Assembly: GCF_021018895.1 (NCBI RefSeq)
Contig: NC_079364.1
Location: forward strand, 7,376,901 to 7,440,900
Source of the DNA: Seriola aureovittata
Lineage: Eukaryota > Chordata > Actinopteri > Carangiformes > Carangidae
DNA: 64,000 bases
Reading direction: 5' to 3'
A model generated the notes under the pieces. That model did no database searches, was not told the DNA's origin, and saw only the letters and a list, made by a program, of their open reading frames with translations. Below are positions 33,801 to 42,610 of the stretch, piece by piece. Each line of letters opens with the position of its first letter. Position 1 is the stretch's first letter. The position numbers were made by a program, and so were the translations under genes.

Positions 33801-33995
33801 CCTCAGCTGGAAATAAAAATGTACAGTATTAAACGAATTGCAAATGACTGTTAGCGTGCTGTGTTTTACAGTTGAGCTACATTAACATGCTGCATAACTT
33901 ACCTCCTTTCTGCCAATGCTCCTGCGGACACGAGCGCCGACTCCCTCTGCCTGTTCCACACTCAGAACTGTCCTTTCCACTTTTCTCACGTTCAT
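21730..33995 (-). CDS. pir: Pirin, Fe(II)-binding nuclear cupin protein
   Basis: Pirin is a nuclear iron-binding bicupin that modulates NF-kB-dependent transcription and shows quercetinase activity in vitro. Coding exons in transcript order: 33903-33995, 33714-33806, 30720-30800, 27885-28091, 25166-25250, 23710-23754, 22431-22513, 21970-22036, 21730-21848. They total 873 nt, 290 aa, the same length as human pirin. The four metal ligands are present: His55 and His57 in FPDHPHRGFET, His99 and Glu101 in GRGVVHAEMP. The second cupin contains GWTTFIYTLSG and the conserved C-terminus ends in a Lys/Arg-rich stretch. The ATG at 33995 gives exactly 290 aa; an in-frame ATG at 34010 would add five residues. 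Its exon starts at an acceptor near 34021, so a non-coding first exon lies upstream and was not placed. Exon 5 (27885-28091, counting that non-coding exon as 1) has its donor at a (GT)n array. Confidence 0.96.
22123..22400. mobile_element. Short inverted-repeat element (MITE) in a pir intron
   Basis: The ends are CAGTGGTCCCAA (22123) and TTGGGAGCCACTG (ending 22400), which are inverted copies with one indel. The interior is AT-rich and non-coding. It lies only 30 bp from the pir exon at 22431. No clear target duplication was found. Confidence 0.65.
26297..26870 (+). pseudogene. Degenerate Tc1/mariner-type transposon
   Basis: The left part resembles a Tc1 terminus (AGAATACTCAGACCCCTTC) and its leader (GAGTCCACCTGAGACAATCC, then GTGTATATAAAGTTCC). 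From 26608 the plus strand reads MKSEELSVDCRDKTVVRHRS and then EQGY before a stop. Later fragments read VKWKK and RALVREVNRTVALKE. These match, in order, the N-terminal DNA-binding region of fish Tc1 transposases. Stops and frameshifts make it non-functional, and the catalytic DDE region is absent. Confidence 0.75.
27808..27884. repeat. (CA)n microsatellite at a pir splice donor
   Basis: A near-perfect run of about 38 CA units ends at 27884. The pir exon starts at 27885, so on the transcript the donor GT is the first dinucleotide of a (GU)n tract. Confidence 0.97.
28215..28640. repeat. High-copy teleost interspersed repeat in a pir intron
   Basis: Phrases such as GATGAAATTTTGTAAAGACA, TGGCGATCCCCTGATTTTTC, CATCTAGTGCCACC and ATTGGCACAAAATTTGATCC, plus an internally repeated AGGATGAATTCTAATAACT motif, are typical of a very common fish repeat. 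Boundaries are approximate. Recognition is from memory. Confidence 0.6.
30520..30690. mobile_element. Foldback-type element copy in a pir intron
   Basis: The left end GGAATAGTTTGACATATTGG (about 30525) and right end CCAAAATGCCAAACTATTTC (ending about 30692) are inverted copies. Between them lies the complement strand of the same family (CCCCCTGTTTCCAGTTATCA). The copy is short and mostly reduced to its two arms. Confidence 0.7.
30811..30892. repeat. (CA)n microsatellite next to a pir splice acceptor
   Basis: (AC)11, one interruption at 30833, then an uninterrupted CA run to 30892. It lies 10 bp upstream (on the transcript) of the acceptor at 30800. Confidence 0.97.
31095..31180 (+). repeat. 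Possible tRNA-derived SINE head
   Basis: GCCCAAGTGGTTAGACTGG resembles an A box and GGGTTCAAAGG, about 45 bp downstream, resembles a B box of RNA polymerase III promoters. The stretch does not fold into a clean cloverleaf that I can see, so it is not called a tRNA. A decayed tRNA-derived SINE is the best guess. Confidence 0.3.
31960..32265 (+). mobile_element. 3' end of a LINE retrotransposon
   Basis: The plus strand encodes SVVPRWWN, then after a one-base shift QLTDAIRAGAPLSIFKNLF and NTHLF before a stop. This resembles the C-terminus of ORF2 in teleost L2-like LINEs. It ends in TTGGATAAAAGCCTCTGCCA, close to the hallmark 3' tail of these elements (from memory). It is a 5'-truncated, dead copy in a pir intron. 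Confidence 0.7.
32640..33000. repeat. Probable interspersed repeat
   Basis: The opening GGGGTGTTGCAATATACCG and the closing TGCAATAATATCGTTATTG and GACAATGTGAAAATCTGATA resemble a common teleost repeat whose ends carry ATATCG/CGATAT-type motifs. The ends are only loosely inverted. Low confidence. Confidence 0.35.
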
Positions 33996-34559
33996 TGTGC
34001 TGGGAAACATTTGAGCAGTCACTACAAAACATCAAATACACAGTAATGTTCATCAAAATGGACATAAAAAACATGTATGGAGCCAATAAAATGGCTTATT
34101 TCTAAAAAGAAAATATATTTCTTTTGCACAAACACCCTGATAGATAAAACATACAATTATAGCTTCTTTACCAGTGTCCAGTGACATAAAACGTTTTTCT
34201 CTTCATTATCTAATAAGGGTGTTGTAGAAACATCCCAAATTAATTTCTAAGGGTACAGAAGAATATATTCTTCACATTAAAGGTCTGGAAGCAAAAAATC
34301 TTATCATCTTTATTGCAATTCATAGTGTTATTGTCAAAGTAGCCTTTGTTGTAAGTCAAAAAGGACCAAAACTGGATTGAGGAGGAGAGACCTGTCAGAT
34401 GAATTTACCAAAATAAAATACTGCAGAGTAACATGATATGACAAAATAACCGGAAAGGTCACGCAATCGTTGGGTTTCCCCAGTTTCAAAATACTCTTCT
34501 CGGTGAACAGGAGGGTCTCAGCGGCCTGGATGGTGCAGTGACTGAAACACACCAACTGA

Positions 34560-34660
34560 TCTGACATCAGCGAGCTCCTGCTGAGTGGATCAGCTGATCA
34601 GTCAGCTGAGCGGGTCAGCTGCTCATCAGCTGATCTCAGCGCTGCTGCTGCTATTGACGG
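34560..34660. promoter_or_regulatory. Cluster of CAGCTG E-boxes upstream of pir
   Basis: CAGCTG occurs at 34591, 34603, 34616 and 34627, four copies in 42 bp, with overlapping TGATCA-type palindromes and a GCTGCTGCTGCT run at 34641. The cluster lies about 600 bp upstream of the pir start codon, in the only GC-richer stretch there, which extends to a GGGGGCGTG box at 35162. This is the probable pir promoter or first-exon region. Function is inferred. Confidence 0.45.
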
Positions 34661-35611
34661 ATTGGTTTCTCATAACTTTCGCTACATTCATTTCAGTCAC
34701 TTCCCATTAAATGTTATCGCAGCAGCTGCTCATCATTTTACCTGCTGGAAAAAACGGACCCTCTGCAGAATTATAAGAGCAGGAAGCAGTTTCTGACCGA
34801 GGTGTTTCTTAGTGCCTATTTATTAACTGCACGACTACTTAATCACATTTATTTTATGCGTGACGTGTCATATGCTCTTTACCTGAGGGTAAACTTACGA
34901 ATCACCTGACGCGAACAGCACCTTTATTCTAACATTAGCTACTGCCAGCGGTAAAATGCATCGAAAAACACCTCAGAGACTAACTTAGGTGTTGAATTTC
35001 CCGATTACAGCCAAACGCCCACCCACCTGGAAGCAAAAGACATCATGTCCTGACACTGTTTTGATAGTTTTGACTGTTTTTTGCGGCGTCATTTCGAAGC
35101 CCACCTGTGTCCTGTGGTGACTGCGCCTCCTCAGGTGTGATTGCCATGCGGAAGTCAGGCAGGGGGCGTGTCTTAAGAAGATACTACCACAGTGTGAATC
35201 ACTGTCTGTAGTAATCGGTGCGGATCGAAAGCCAAATTAGACTTATTTTAAACAGACGATCGATGATCCAAATGTGACAAAACGAGCTATCCCACTACCC
35301 AAGCACTGGAGTGAAGGTATCGCTCTGAGCCAGGTCAAGTTTACAGCCCAGAATTACTGATTTATCTGAGAGGGTTTTACAATATGAATAACATCAAGAA
35401 CCCTTTATCCTTAGACCCTCGATTTAGATAGAGAGAAACACTCTGTATACATTTTTAATGCTACTAAATATCTGCTTACATCTGCCATATTAAACACTGA
35501 TCACAGGAGCACAAAACATGCACATTTTCCATCTATGTCACTATATTTTTGTGACTATACCTGTAATTAATGTGTAAAAAAATACTGATTGGGCCCTCAA
35601 AGACGAACGTG

Positions 35612-35617
35612 TTTATT
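35612..35617 (-). terminator. Candidate polyadenylation signal of the flavoprotein gene
   Basis: AATAAA on the minus strand, 108 nt after the stop codon of the flavoprotein gene and about 450 bp upstream of the GC-richer pir promoter region. The position fits the tight head-to-tail spacing. Confidence 0.5.
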
Positions 35618-35724
35618 TGACACAGAATTGTTGTTTCACAGCATTTAATCAAGCTCATATAGTCACATCTTACATAATTATATTTAGGAAGACTGTTCAC
35701 ACACGTGATTTTGAGTTCCTCAAG

Positions 35725-35893
35725 TTAAAGCCATAAAAGGCCTTGCATCTGTTGAATATATTCTTCAGTTTTAAATTTCTCCCCACTCAGGTCAGAAGCA
35801 CCTCCACTGTCCTGTTGCCGGTGACGCATGATGTCCTTGGCAATTCGCATGCTGGCAGCCTGTCCACCAGCCAGGTTTACTGCATGAGGTCCA

Positions 35894-35937
<44 letters not shown>

Positions 35938-38532
35938 GGGGGTTGGGGGGGATACACACTCTGTAAAATGGTTGCACAGATTGTTGTTGAGACTTATTTT
36001 TGCACACCAAAACACTATAAAGTAGATCTACCTGAAGAGCGCTGTACTGCCCCATCAGATAGAGCGGACACCCTTCGGCCCACTGTAGGCTTTCTGATAT
36101 ACACGGCCAACCATCTATCACCTTCACCAGGGAGAAGCCGGTAATATTTTATGAATCTACTATTCTTACAACATGAAAGTAGAGCACATCAACACTATAC
36201 ATTTGTAAAATACATTTCTTTGTTCAACCCACCTGAATTGGGAATTCCTTTATCACCTCAGAAAGCAACGGGTCCTGCTTCGCATCAAGTTTGCAGCCGG
36301 TGGCGAGCCAGATCATATCTCCAGTCCAGTGGTCCCCAGTGCTGAGGGAAAGACTCCAGGCCTGGTTCCTGTAGCACCAACTGGCTTCACTCACCTGGAC
36401 AGTTGGATGACATCCAGTTCAACTCACCTCACATTACATTATGTGACCTCACCCGACCTCTTGTTATCTCACCTAACCTACCTCTGATGTCACCTGATCT
36501 CATTTCATTTCATTTTAAGTAATCCCACTTTATTGCATTTCACCTAATTTCATCTCACCTCACCTCACATCACCTAACCCCTCATCTCACTTCACATCAT
36601 ATTATCTCATCTTACTTTTCCTGACCTCATCTGACTTGAACTGACCTCACCGGATCTACTTTCATCTCCCCTGACTTCACCTTATTGTATCTTCTGTACC
36701 TCGCATCATCTCGTCTAACCTAATATCAATTTTATTTCAGATCATTTGACCTAATCTCGCCTCCTCTCACTTAAGATCATGTCCCTTCACTTTACCTCAT
36801 CTCATCTGACTTCCTCCTATCTCTTCTCATGTCAACTGACTGTCTCATCCTTAATGACCTCTCATTACTTCCTCTCATTTCATCTCATCTTACATGACTT
36901 CATGTCATTTTATCTCATGTCACCTCACATAACTTTACCTCATATAATCTCATCTTATTTTTATCACGTCTTGTCTCGTCTCATCTCATTCACTAAACCC
37001 TCATCTTATAACCCTGTGGGATGCACATGCACCATTACCTGACAGTATGTCTTCACATCCACCTGTCCATTCAGAATGAATGGCTGTAGGTGGATGTAGG
37101 CCTCTGGGGTGACAGCCCCACCTTTCCTTGCCTGGCGAATCATAGCCAGCCGTTTGTGAAGACTCCGTTCATTATAGAACTGCCGTAGGTACGCTTGGCC
37201 ATCCATCTTGATACCGTGCTCCACATGGGAGTAACGACCCACCAGACTCTCCACGTCGCCCACATCAAACTGTTTCAACTGTAGAAGAAACAGTGAAGAC
37301 TGATGTGCATGATGGAGGCAGGCAGGTATAGCTACAGTAAGTCTTTATGCTTGGTCCACATGCAGTTCCACACTGTCACTAGACCTGGAGGTGCTTCCTC
37401 ATGACCCATGTCACATGGCTGGCACCTTGCTGCAGGGCAATTGAGACGACATGAGCGCTGGTCAGACCTCCACCAACTACCATTACCCTCTGCCCTGTCT
37501 CACACACTACACACAGTTCTAGACACACATAGGCATAAGGTACTTGTAAAGGAAAGTGCTGCAGTGGGGATGGGGGAATCAAACAGCCACGGACGTCTTC
37601 AAAAGCACAGAAACCTCAGGTGAAAGCAAAGTATTATACAATATTCTGACAGTTCTGGCAAATGTGCCAAAGCATCAAGGTTTGTAATGTTTTTTCTTAG
37701 CAGTACCAATTACCCGTTTGCTTTTCTGTATGATTGTGATGTTACAAAACGCTCAGAAGGAATCTGACTTACCTTGAGTGGGAAAAGCCTCTTTCTGTGT
37801 CTGACAATCTGTTTCTCTAAGTTCTTGCTTAGAATTTGTCAGATGGTGCATGAGGTGCACTGTGTGCTGCAGTCGCTCCTCTGGGTAGCTCTCTCCAATG
37901 CTTTTCACCCATGAAGGGATGTTTGCCATCTGAGCACGGGTTGGTCCTGTTGCCATAACAACCCGGTGAGCTTTTAGGATGCTGCCTTCTTGAAGTTGGA
38001 CTTGAAAATACTTCACTCTCTTCCTTGCCCCATCTCCCTTCCTTTCAGTCACCCTCATGGCCTCCTTCACGCAGTCACTCTCTTCTTCCGTCTCTTCCTT
38101 GTAATCAATAACAGGGACGATGTGCTCCACTGTTCCCTTTACCAGCACTTTGCCCAAGTTGTGTCTCTCCACCTGTATATTCAGATTCATCAACTCAAAC
38201 AACTCAGGAAATAGCAATGCTCAGGTTGTGGTTCTCATGCTGCTTAAAGGATAATGTCGGCATTATTCCATATAACTAGAATAATTAGACCTGATCCAAA
38301 ATGCAGTCCACAACAGAGAGAGGACACCCACACTGAAAGCAGCCTGACGATTTATCCATTAATTAAATCAATTATAATAATAATGATAAGAATGTATGCA
38401 TTCAGAATTAATGTAAAGTTATTGTAACTAAAATAATTCTCGTACATGCTTCAAAGATGTTAAATAAAATGAAAATGCATGCAAACAAGTTATTCATTGT
38501 CTTTAAATGTACAGTGACATGTACCATGCAAA

Positions 38533-38567
<35 letters not shown>

Positions 38568-39900
38568 ATACTGTATGTCCCACCTGATCTTTAAAGAAGT
38601 CCACACTTAGTTTGGTTCCCGGCAGACTGAAGGACAAACTCTTCTTAAGCGTTGAGGTGATGTTTAGTCGTTTCTTCTCCTTCTTGCCAAGTCGCATGTC
38701 ATTGAAAAATGCATTTTCGTCCAGAATATAAACCTGGTCTGGAAGACAGTGAAGCTCCGCTGATCGGTCACACTTTAAAACAAAGTCCTGCAGAGCTTTC
38801 TGTCAAGACAAACACACACACACAGACACACACACACGCACACATGATTATCTTTATTCATATTGTAGAAGCACCTTCCTCGTTTCTACTTCCGGGGAAG
38901 TTGTTTGTGTTTATACCTTATTGAGAGGGTCAGTGTGCACTAGTGTGTGTGAGCGCAGATGAGGGATGTTCAGAGCTGTGAACTGGCTCTCCCACAGAGT
39001 GGTCCACTCTCCATAGGAATCCACCACTCGGAGACTCAGCGGGGGGCAAGCAACCTTCTCTGATATCGTTGACTTTGCTGGCTGCTCCTCCAGTGTCATT
39101 CCTGCATAGAATGATGACAAACGACATATGGACTGAATTATAAGGGCAGATAGGAAGCAAAAGTCTCAGTTACTATGGTACTTCACATTGAGTAGTCACA
39201 TCGAAAAAGGAGCGTTCATCAGTAAACTGAGGTAACCTGACTCCAGACTTCTCAATCACCCACATCTCAGATTTGTTCAGTGTTTCAAATGGAACGAATG
39301 AAACTAAATGCACCACGTCTGTCAAAATCTTTTTCAAAACACTTTTAAACACTTTTAAAATACTGGGTCAAGACTGAGTCAAGATTATGAGATTATATTA
39401 TAGAGAATTATCTAAATTGCTAATTAGTAAATGGGGCGAGTAAAGATTATGTCACAAAATAAAAATGTTCATCACAATTTCCCAGAGCCCTGGTTCTAGG
39501 GCAAGTCTGGAATTTTTGCTTCAAAATATTTTTAAATGATCAATTGCTTTTATAAGTGATAGCAGTGGATTATTGATTAATCAACACATTTTTTCAGCTT
39601 TATTTGCAATTGTTATTGTCAAAATTATGACTTCAGATATATTGTATCTCATAATTATGATTTGGTAAGTAAAGTCAAATATACTGTACCAGTTGTTGCC
39701 CTCCTCTTCTTCTTCTTGTCACTGCAGCATCTGTTGTTGGACGTTCCTGGGTTTGTCCTCAGGGGGTCCGGGCAGGAGGGGGAGAAGGGTGGGTCATGTC
39801 TGGGGTCTGAGTTTGGGTCAGGGTCAGGATTGGTTAGCAAGCTCGCCAGGGTCAGCGCATGAGGGCCACCCCCTATTATTAACACATCCAGTATCACCAT
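35725..39900 (-). CDS. FAD/NAD(P)-binding monooxygenase-like protein
   Basis: Predicted flavin-dependent oxidoreductase of the N-hydroxylating-monooxygenase/OSGIN-like fold; substrate unknown. Exons in transcript order: 39690-39900, 38917-39101, 38584-38799, 37773-38172, 37385-37596, 37039-37278, 36233-36394, 36032-36121, 35725-35895, summing to 1887 nt (628 aa). The N-terminus has an FAD-binding glycine motif, VLIIGGGPHALTLA. Mid-protein VMVVGGGLTSAHV is a second, NAD(P)-type motif. VVMATGP and MIWLATGCKLD are the ATG motifs linking the two nucleotide sites, and GPHAVNLAGGQAAS closes the fold. Exon 1 carries a Pro/Asp-rich low-complexity stretch and exon 4 a charged insert. The first Met lies directly at a splice acceptor, so an upstream exon exists and the true start may differ. 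The 5' limit of exon 5 is ambiguous: an acceptor at 37542 also keeps frame. I do not know a gene symbol. Confidence 0.8.
35897..35929. repeat. (TG)16 microsatellite at a splice acceptor
   Basis: The run starts one base from the acceptor of the last flavoprotein exon (ends 35895). On the transcript the acceptor AG is preceded by (CA)n, and further upstream by a C-rich stretch (35930-35950), instead of a normal pyrimidine tract. Confidence 0.95.
36395..37015. repeat. Degenerate TCATC/TCACC minisatellite
   Basis: About 600 bp are built from imperfect five-base words such as CATCT, CACCT, CATTT and GACCT (for instance CTCATCTCACTTCACATC), nearly free of other sequence. It fills most of the intron between flavoprotein exons 37039-37278 and 36233-36394. 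The complement is GA/GT-rich, so on the transcript this is a purine-rich stretch. Confidence 0.85.
38534..38565. repeat. (CA)n microsatellite near a flavoprotein splice donor
   Basis: Sixteen CA units lie 18 bp past the donor of the exon at 38584-38799. A second, interrupted CA array (38810-38841) lies 10 bp beyond the acceptor of the same exon, so both sides of this exon carry CA arrays. Confidence 0.92.
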
Positions 39901-40079
39901 CTGAAACACACACAGACAAAAACACACAGAGAGACAATACGGGACAGTGGTAGACCTCATACAGTTAAAAACAAAGCTTGAGTTTGTCCCTTAAACTCTA
40001 ATATGTTACCCTGACTGATGGGTGATTTCAAAATGATTTTATGAGGATTTATGGTGTTTTACGAGGGATTAGTACAGCA

Positions 40080-40555
40080 TTCATTTCAAATTCAATCTCA
40101 GATGCAAACAAATGCGCTTTTTGTTCCGGTCAAACTGAATCCTGGTTCGTTTTCAACCTTGGTAGAATTCGTTTGGGCAGGTATTAAAAAAAACGAATTG
40201 CACTTGGTTGCGACCCACAACACTCGCACCGAGGCCCTTTCGAGGAGGTGGTCTCGGTCCGGTCCCAAACGAACTCTGGAGCGGTTCTTTTTTGGTGTGA
40301 AACAGGTCTGTGCTCGATCCGACCCTACTAGCAGGTGAACTCAAAAGTTTGAGCCCACACAGGACTTTCCTGCTCCCGCCAGACAATCAAATAAACGTAG
40401 TGAACGTTCTCACGTGGTTTGTAATGATGCATTTTGGTTCATTTTTCTCTGTATGAAAACAAACCAAACCGATGGGGAAAATGCTACAAGTTCACAAACT
40501 CATCAACTGAATCGGACCAGAGCAGATGAAATTTAGGTGTGAAAGCACCATAAGA
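40080..40555. mobile_element. Non-autonomous hAT-like element
   Basis: The phrases GGTCAAACTGAATCCTGGTT, TCGGTCCGGTCCCAAACGAA, TTTTTTGGTGTGAAACAGG and the terminal GGTGTGAAAGCACC are characteristic of a frequent teleost MITE whose ends carry GTGCTTTCACACC. Only the right end is well preserved. The interior has no coding capacity. Confidence 0.5.
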
Positions 40556-41244
40556 GTCGAATGAACTTTGTATGAGCTGTTTCTATAACTCTGGAGAACT
40601 TCATCTGATATTTTGAATAGTTTTTACATTAGTCACAGCACTCACATCAATATTCAAGTTAGTAAAGCATTACAACACCTTCAGCTGCTACACTGATGAC
40701 CTTCCTCAGATACACGTGTCGTGCAGAATCTCATGTATGTGAAGGATCAGTATGCTACAGTACCTGGTTGAATTTGGATTGTCAGCTTCTGCCAGCTTCT
40801 GAGACGGTGGAAACGTGGTCCGTATCTCAACTGTGGCATACTGCAGTGTACGATGGGAAACCTGAAATTTGGCAACAGTGGCGCGTGCCTGTCATGTAAC
40901 TCAATCCACCTCAGCGTCTACAGATTTAGCTGGACTTCACTGGCCTGACTGGGAAAGCTGGAAATAGCTTCAGTGTGTGCTTGTATAAATTTAGTAACAC
41001 GGCTCATCTCAGTATCAAAACAGTGAAGGTGTTGCACTAGCACTGGACTACGTTTGCAGTCGTGCACACATAACATTTTCTTTCTTTTCTTTTCCTTTAT
41101 TTAACCGGATAAAAGTCTCATGGAGTTTTTATTATTTAAAAAATGTAATTATAACTATAAAAACAATATAGATAACTTTAAATAGAGTCAGATAAAAGGA
41201 TTGATATCACTCTTGCGCATAAAGCTACCACCAACAGCTGGAAG

Positions 41245-41445
41245 AGGCTGTGCTTGGCCCAGAAAGAGTCGGGCACATAACCACCCATAAAACCACCAAT
41301 TGTTGTTTTTTGTGCACATTAAACAAACAAGATGTAACATCAATGAGCTTTAGATGTCCTGTAGGTGGATTTTGTTACTGTTGGACAAAGCCAGGCCAGC
41401 TGTTACCCCTATGTACAGTCTTTATGCTAAGCTAAGCTAACCAGT
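41245..41445. mobile_element. Right arm of a foldback-type element
   Basis: The region starts CTTGGCCCAGAAAGAGTC (compare CTTGGCCAAGAAATAGTC at 11505) and continues ACCCATAAAACCACC, TTAAACAAACAAGATGTAAC, GGACAAAGCCAGGCCAGCTG and TTATGCTAAGCTAAGCTAAC. The order matches the other copies in this window. Confidence 0.65.
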
Positions 41446-42610
41446 AGCTCACCTGGCTGTGTCAGTCTCAAGTCCTGCTGATTGTTGTTTCCAAGGGGCA
41501 GAGGCAGCATGACAACAGGAACACTGTGGAGAATGGAGCAATGTTTAGTTATTTGGCTGATTGCCAACAAGATGAAGAAGGAGACTGATACAAATGAATG
41601 TGGATGTCAACAATGCACAATTTTAAACAAAAAATTCTCACCACAAGGTCTACTTACTATTTCCAAAGTCAAGCGTGTGCCTTCAAGCTCGGAATCTGTG
41701 TTGTCCATCCTAATTCTTCCTAATTGACTTTTATGCATACAGTATGTGGACACAGATATGGAAGAACAAGCACAGGGAGAGATTACAGTCACATAAGAGT
41801 GAACCTCTGCGTATCATAGAGTGATTGCCACACGACTACAGTAAATGAGAAGTACAGCACAGTCACGTTCAATACAATGGGACAAGATCATTTATAAAAA
41901 GCAGATCAATATAATCTGATAAAATAAAACCTCTTTAATAAAATACCATTAATGATTTCACACTGGCACAAAGAGAAAATGCAATAAATAAACTGACCAT
42001 TACAGTTTGTGAAGAACGGACAATTATCGCTTCAGTTTCTAGGTGGATGGTTGATTGTAGAATCACACATAGAATAAACTTATGTTGTTTATTGTCCACT
42101 GTCATTGAGGAAGTAGTTTTCTTCCAGTTATTCCCATGTCTACTGTGACAGACTATAAAATCAAAATCAAATTTTGTGTCTTCATGCTAATGTTTGACTG
42201 TAAAAGTGCTCTGTCTTGTTATTGGTATACAAGTGAAAAAAAGGAAGTGAACATCCCGTAAAAAAAGACAAAGTCAGGCCTCTGCTGCTGTTAGTTATTG
42301 TGGTAAAATTGCCATAAAATAAGTTGCTTATATTAGTGAATTCACACATCTCTTGTTCCTCCATATTTGTTACAAGTTCTGTTTTCTAACAAAATCACAC
42401 GCTGTGTCCCCTTTTTATTGAAGATTTACTAATCTTCATTTACTTCCTCTTCTGACATCAGTTCCCCATCGATGACCGTGTCAGTGGCCCTTCAGTCCTA
42501 CTTCCCTTTCTAAAGCAGAAGCACAAACACACTAAAGGCTTTAAAACGGCCACTATCACTGGTATCGCCTTCAGTCTTTGGCATTATCAGGAGTGGACAA
42601 TTCCAGCACC

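Larger units (their letters stand above)
39901..42610. other. Divergent intergenic region between the flavoprotein and IL-1-family genes
   Basis: The two genes point away from each other. The region must hold the first non-coding exon and promoter of the flavoprotein gene and the promoter of the IL-1-like gene. TTTAAAAC at 42540 is a weak TATA-like candidate for the latter. It also holds two repeats (40080-40555, 41245-41445). No further coding exon was recognised. Confidence 0.5.

Noticed and set aside
34334..34567. Open frame (starting MSDQLVCFSHC) as an N-terminal coding exon of pir
   Set aside because: It cannot be joined in phase to the pir exon with a convincing donor, and pirin is already full length (290 aa) from the ATG at 33995.
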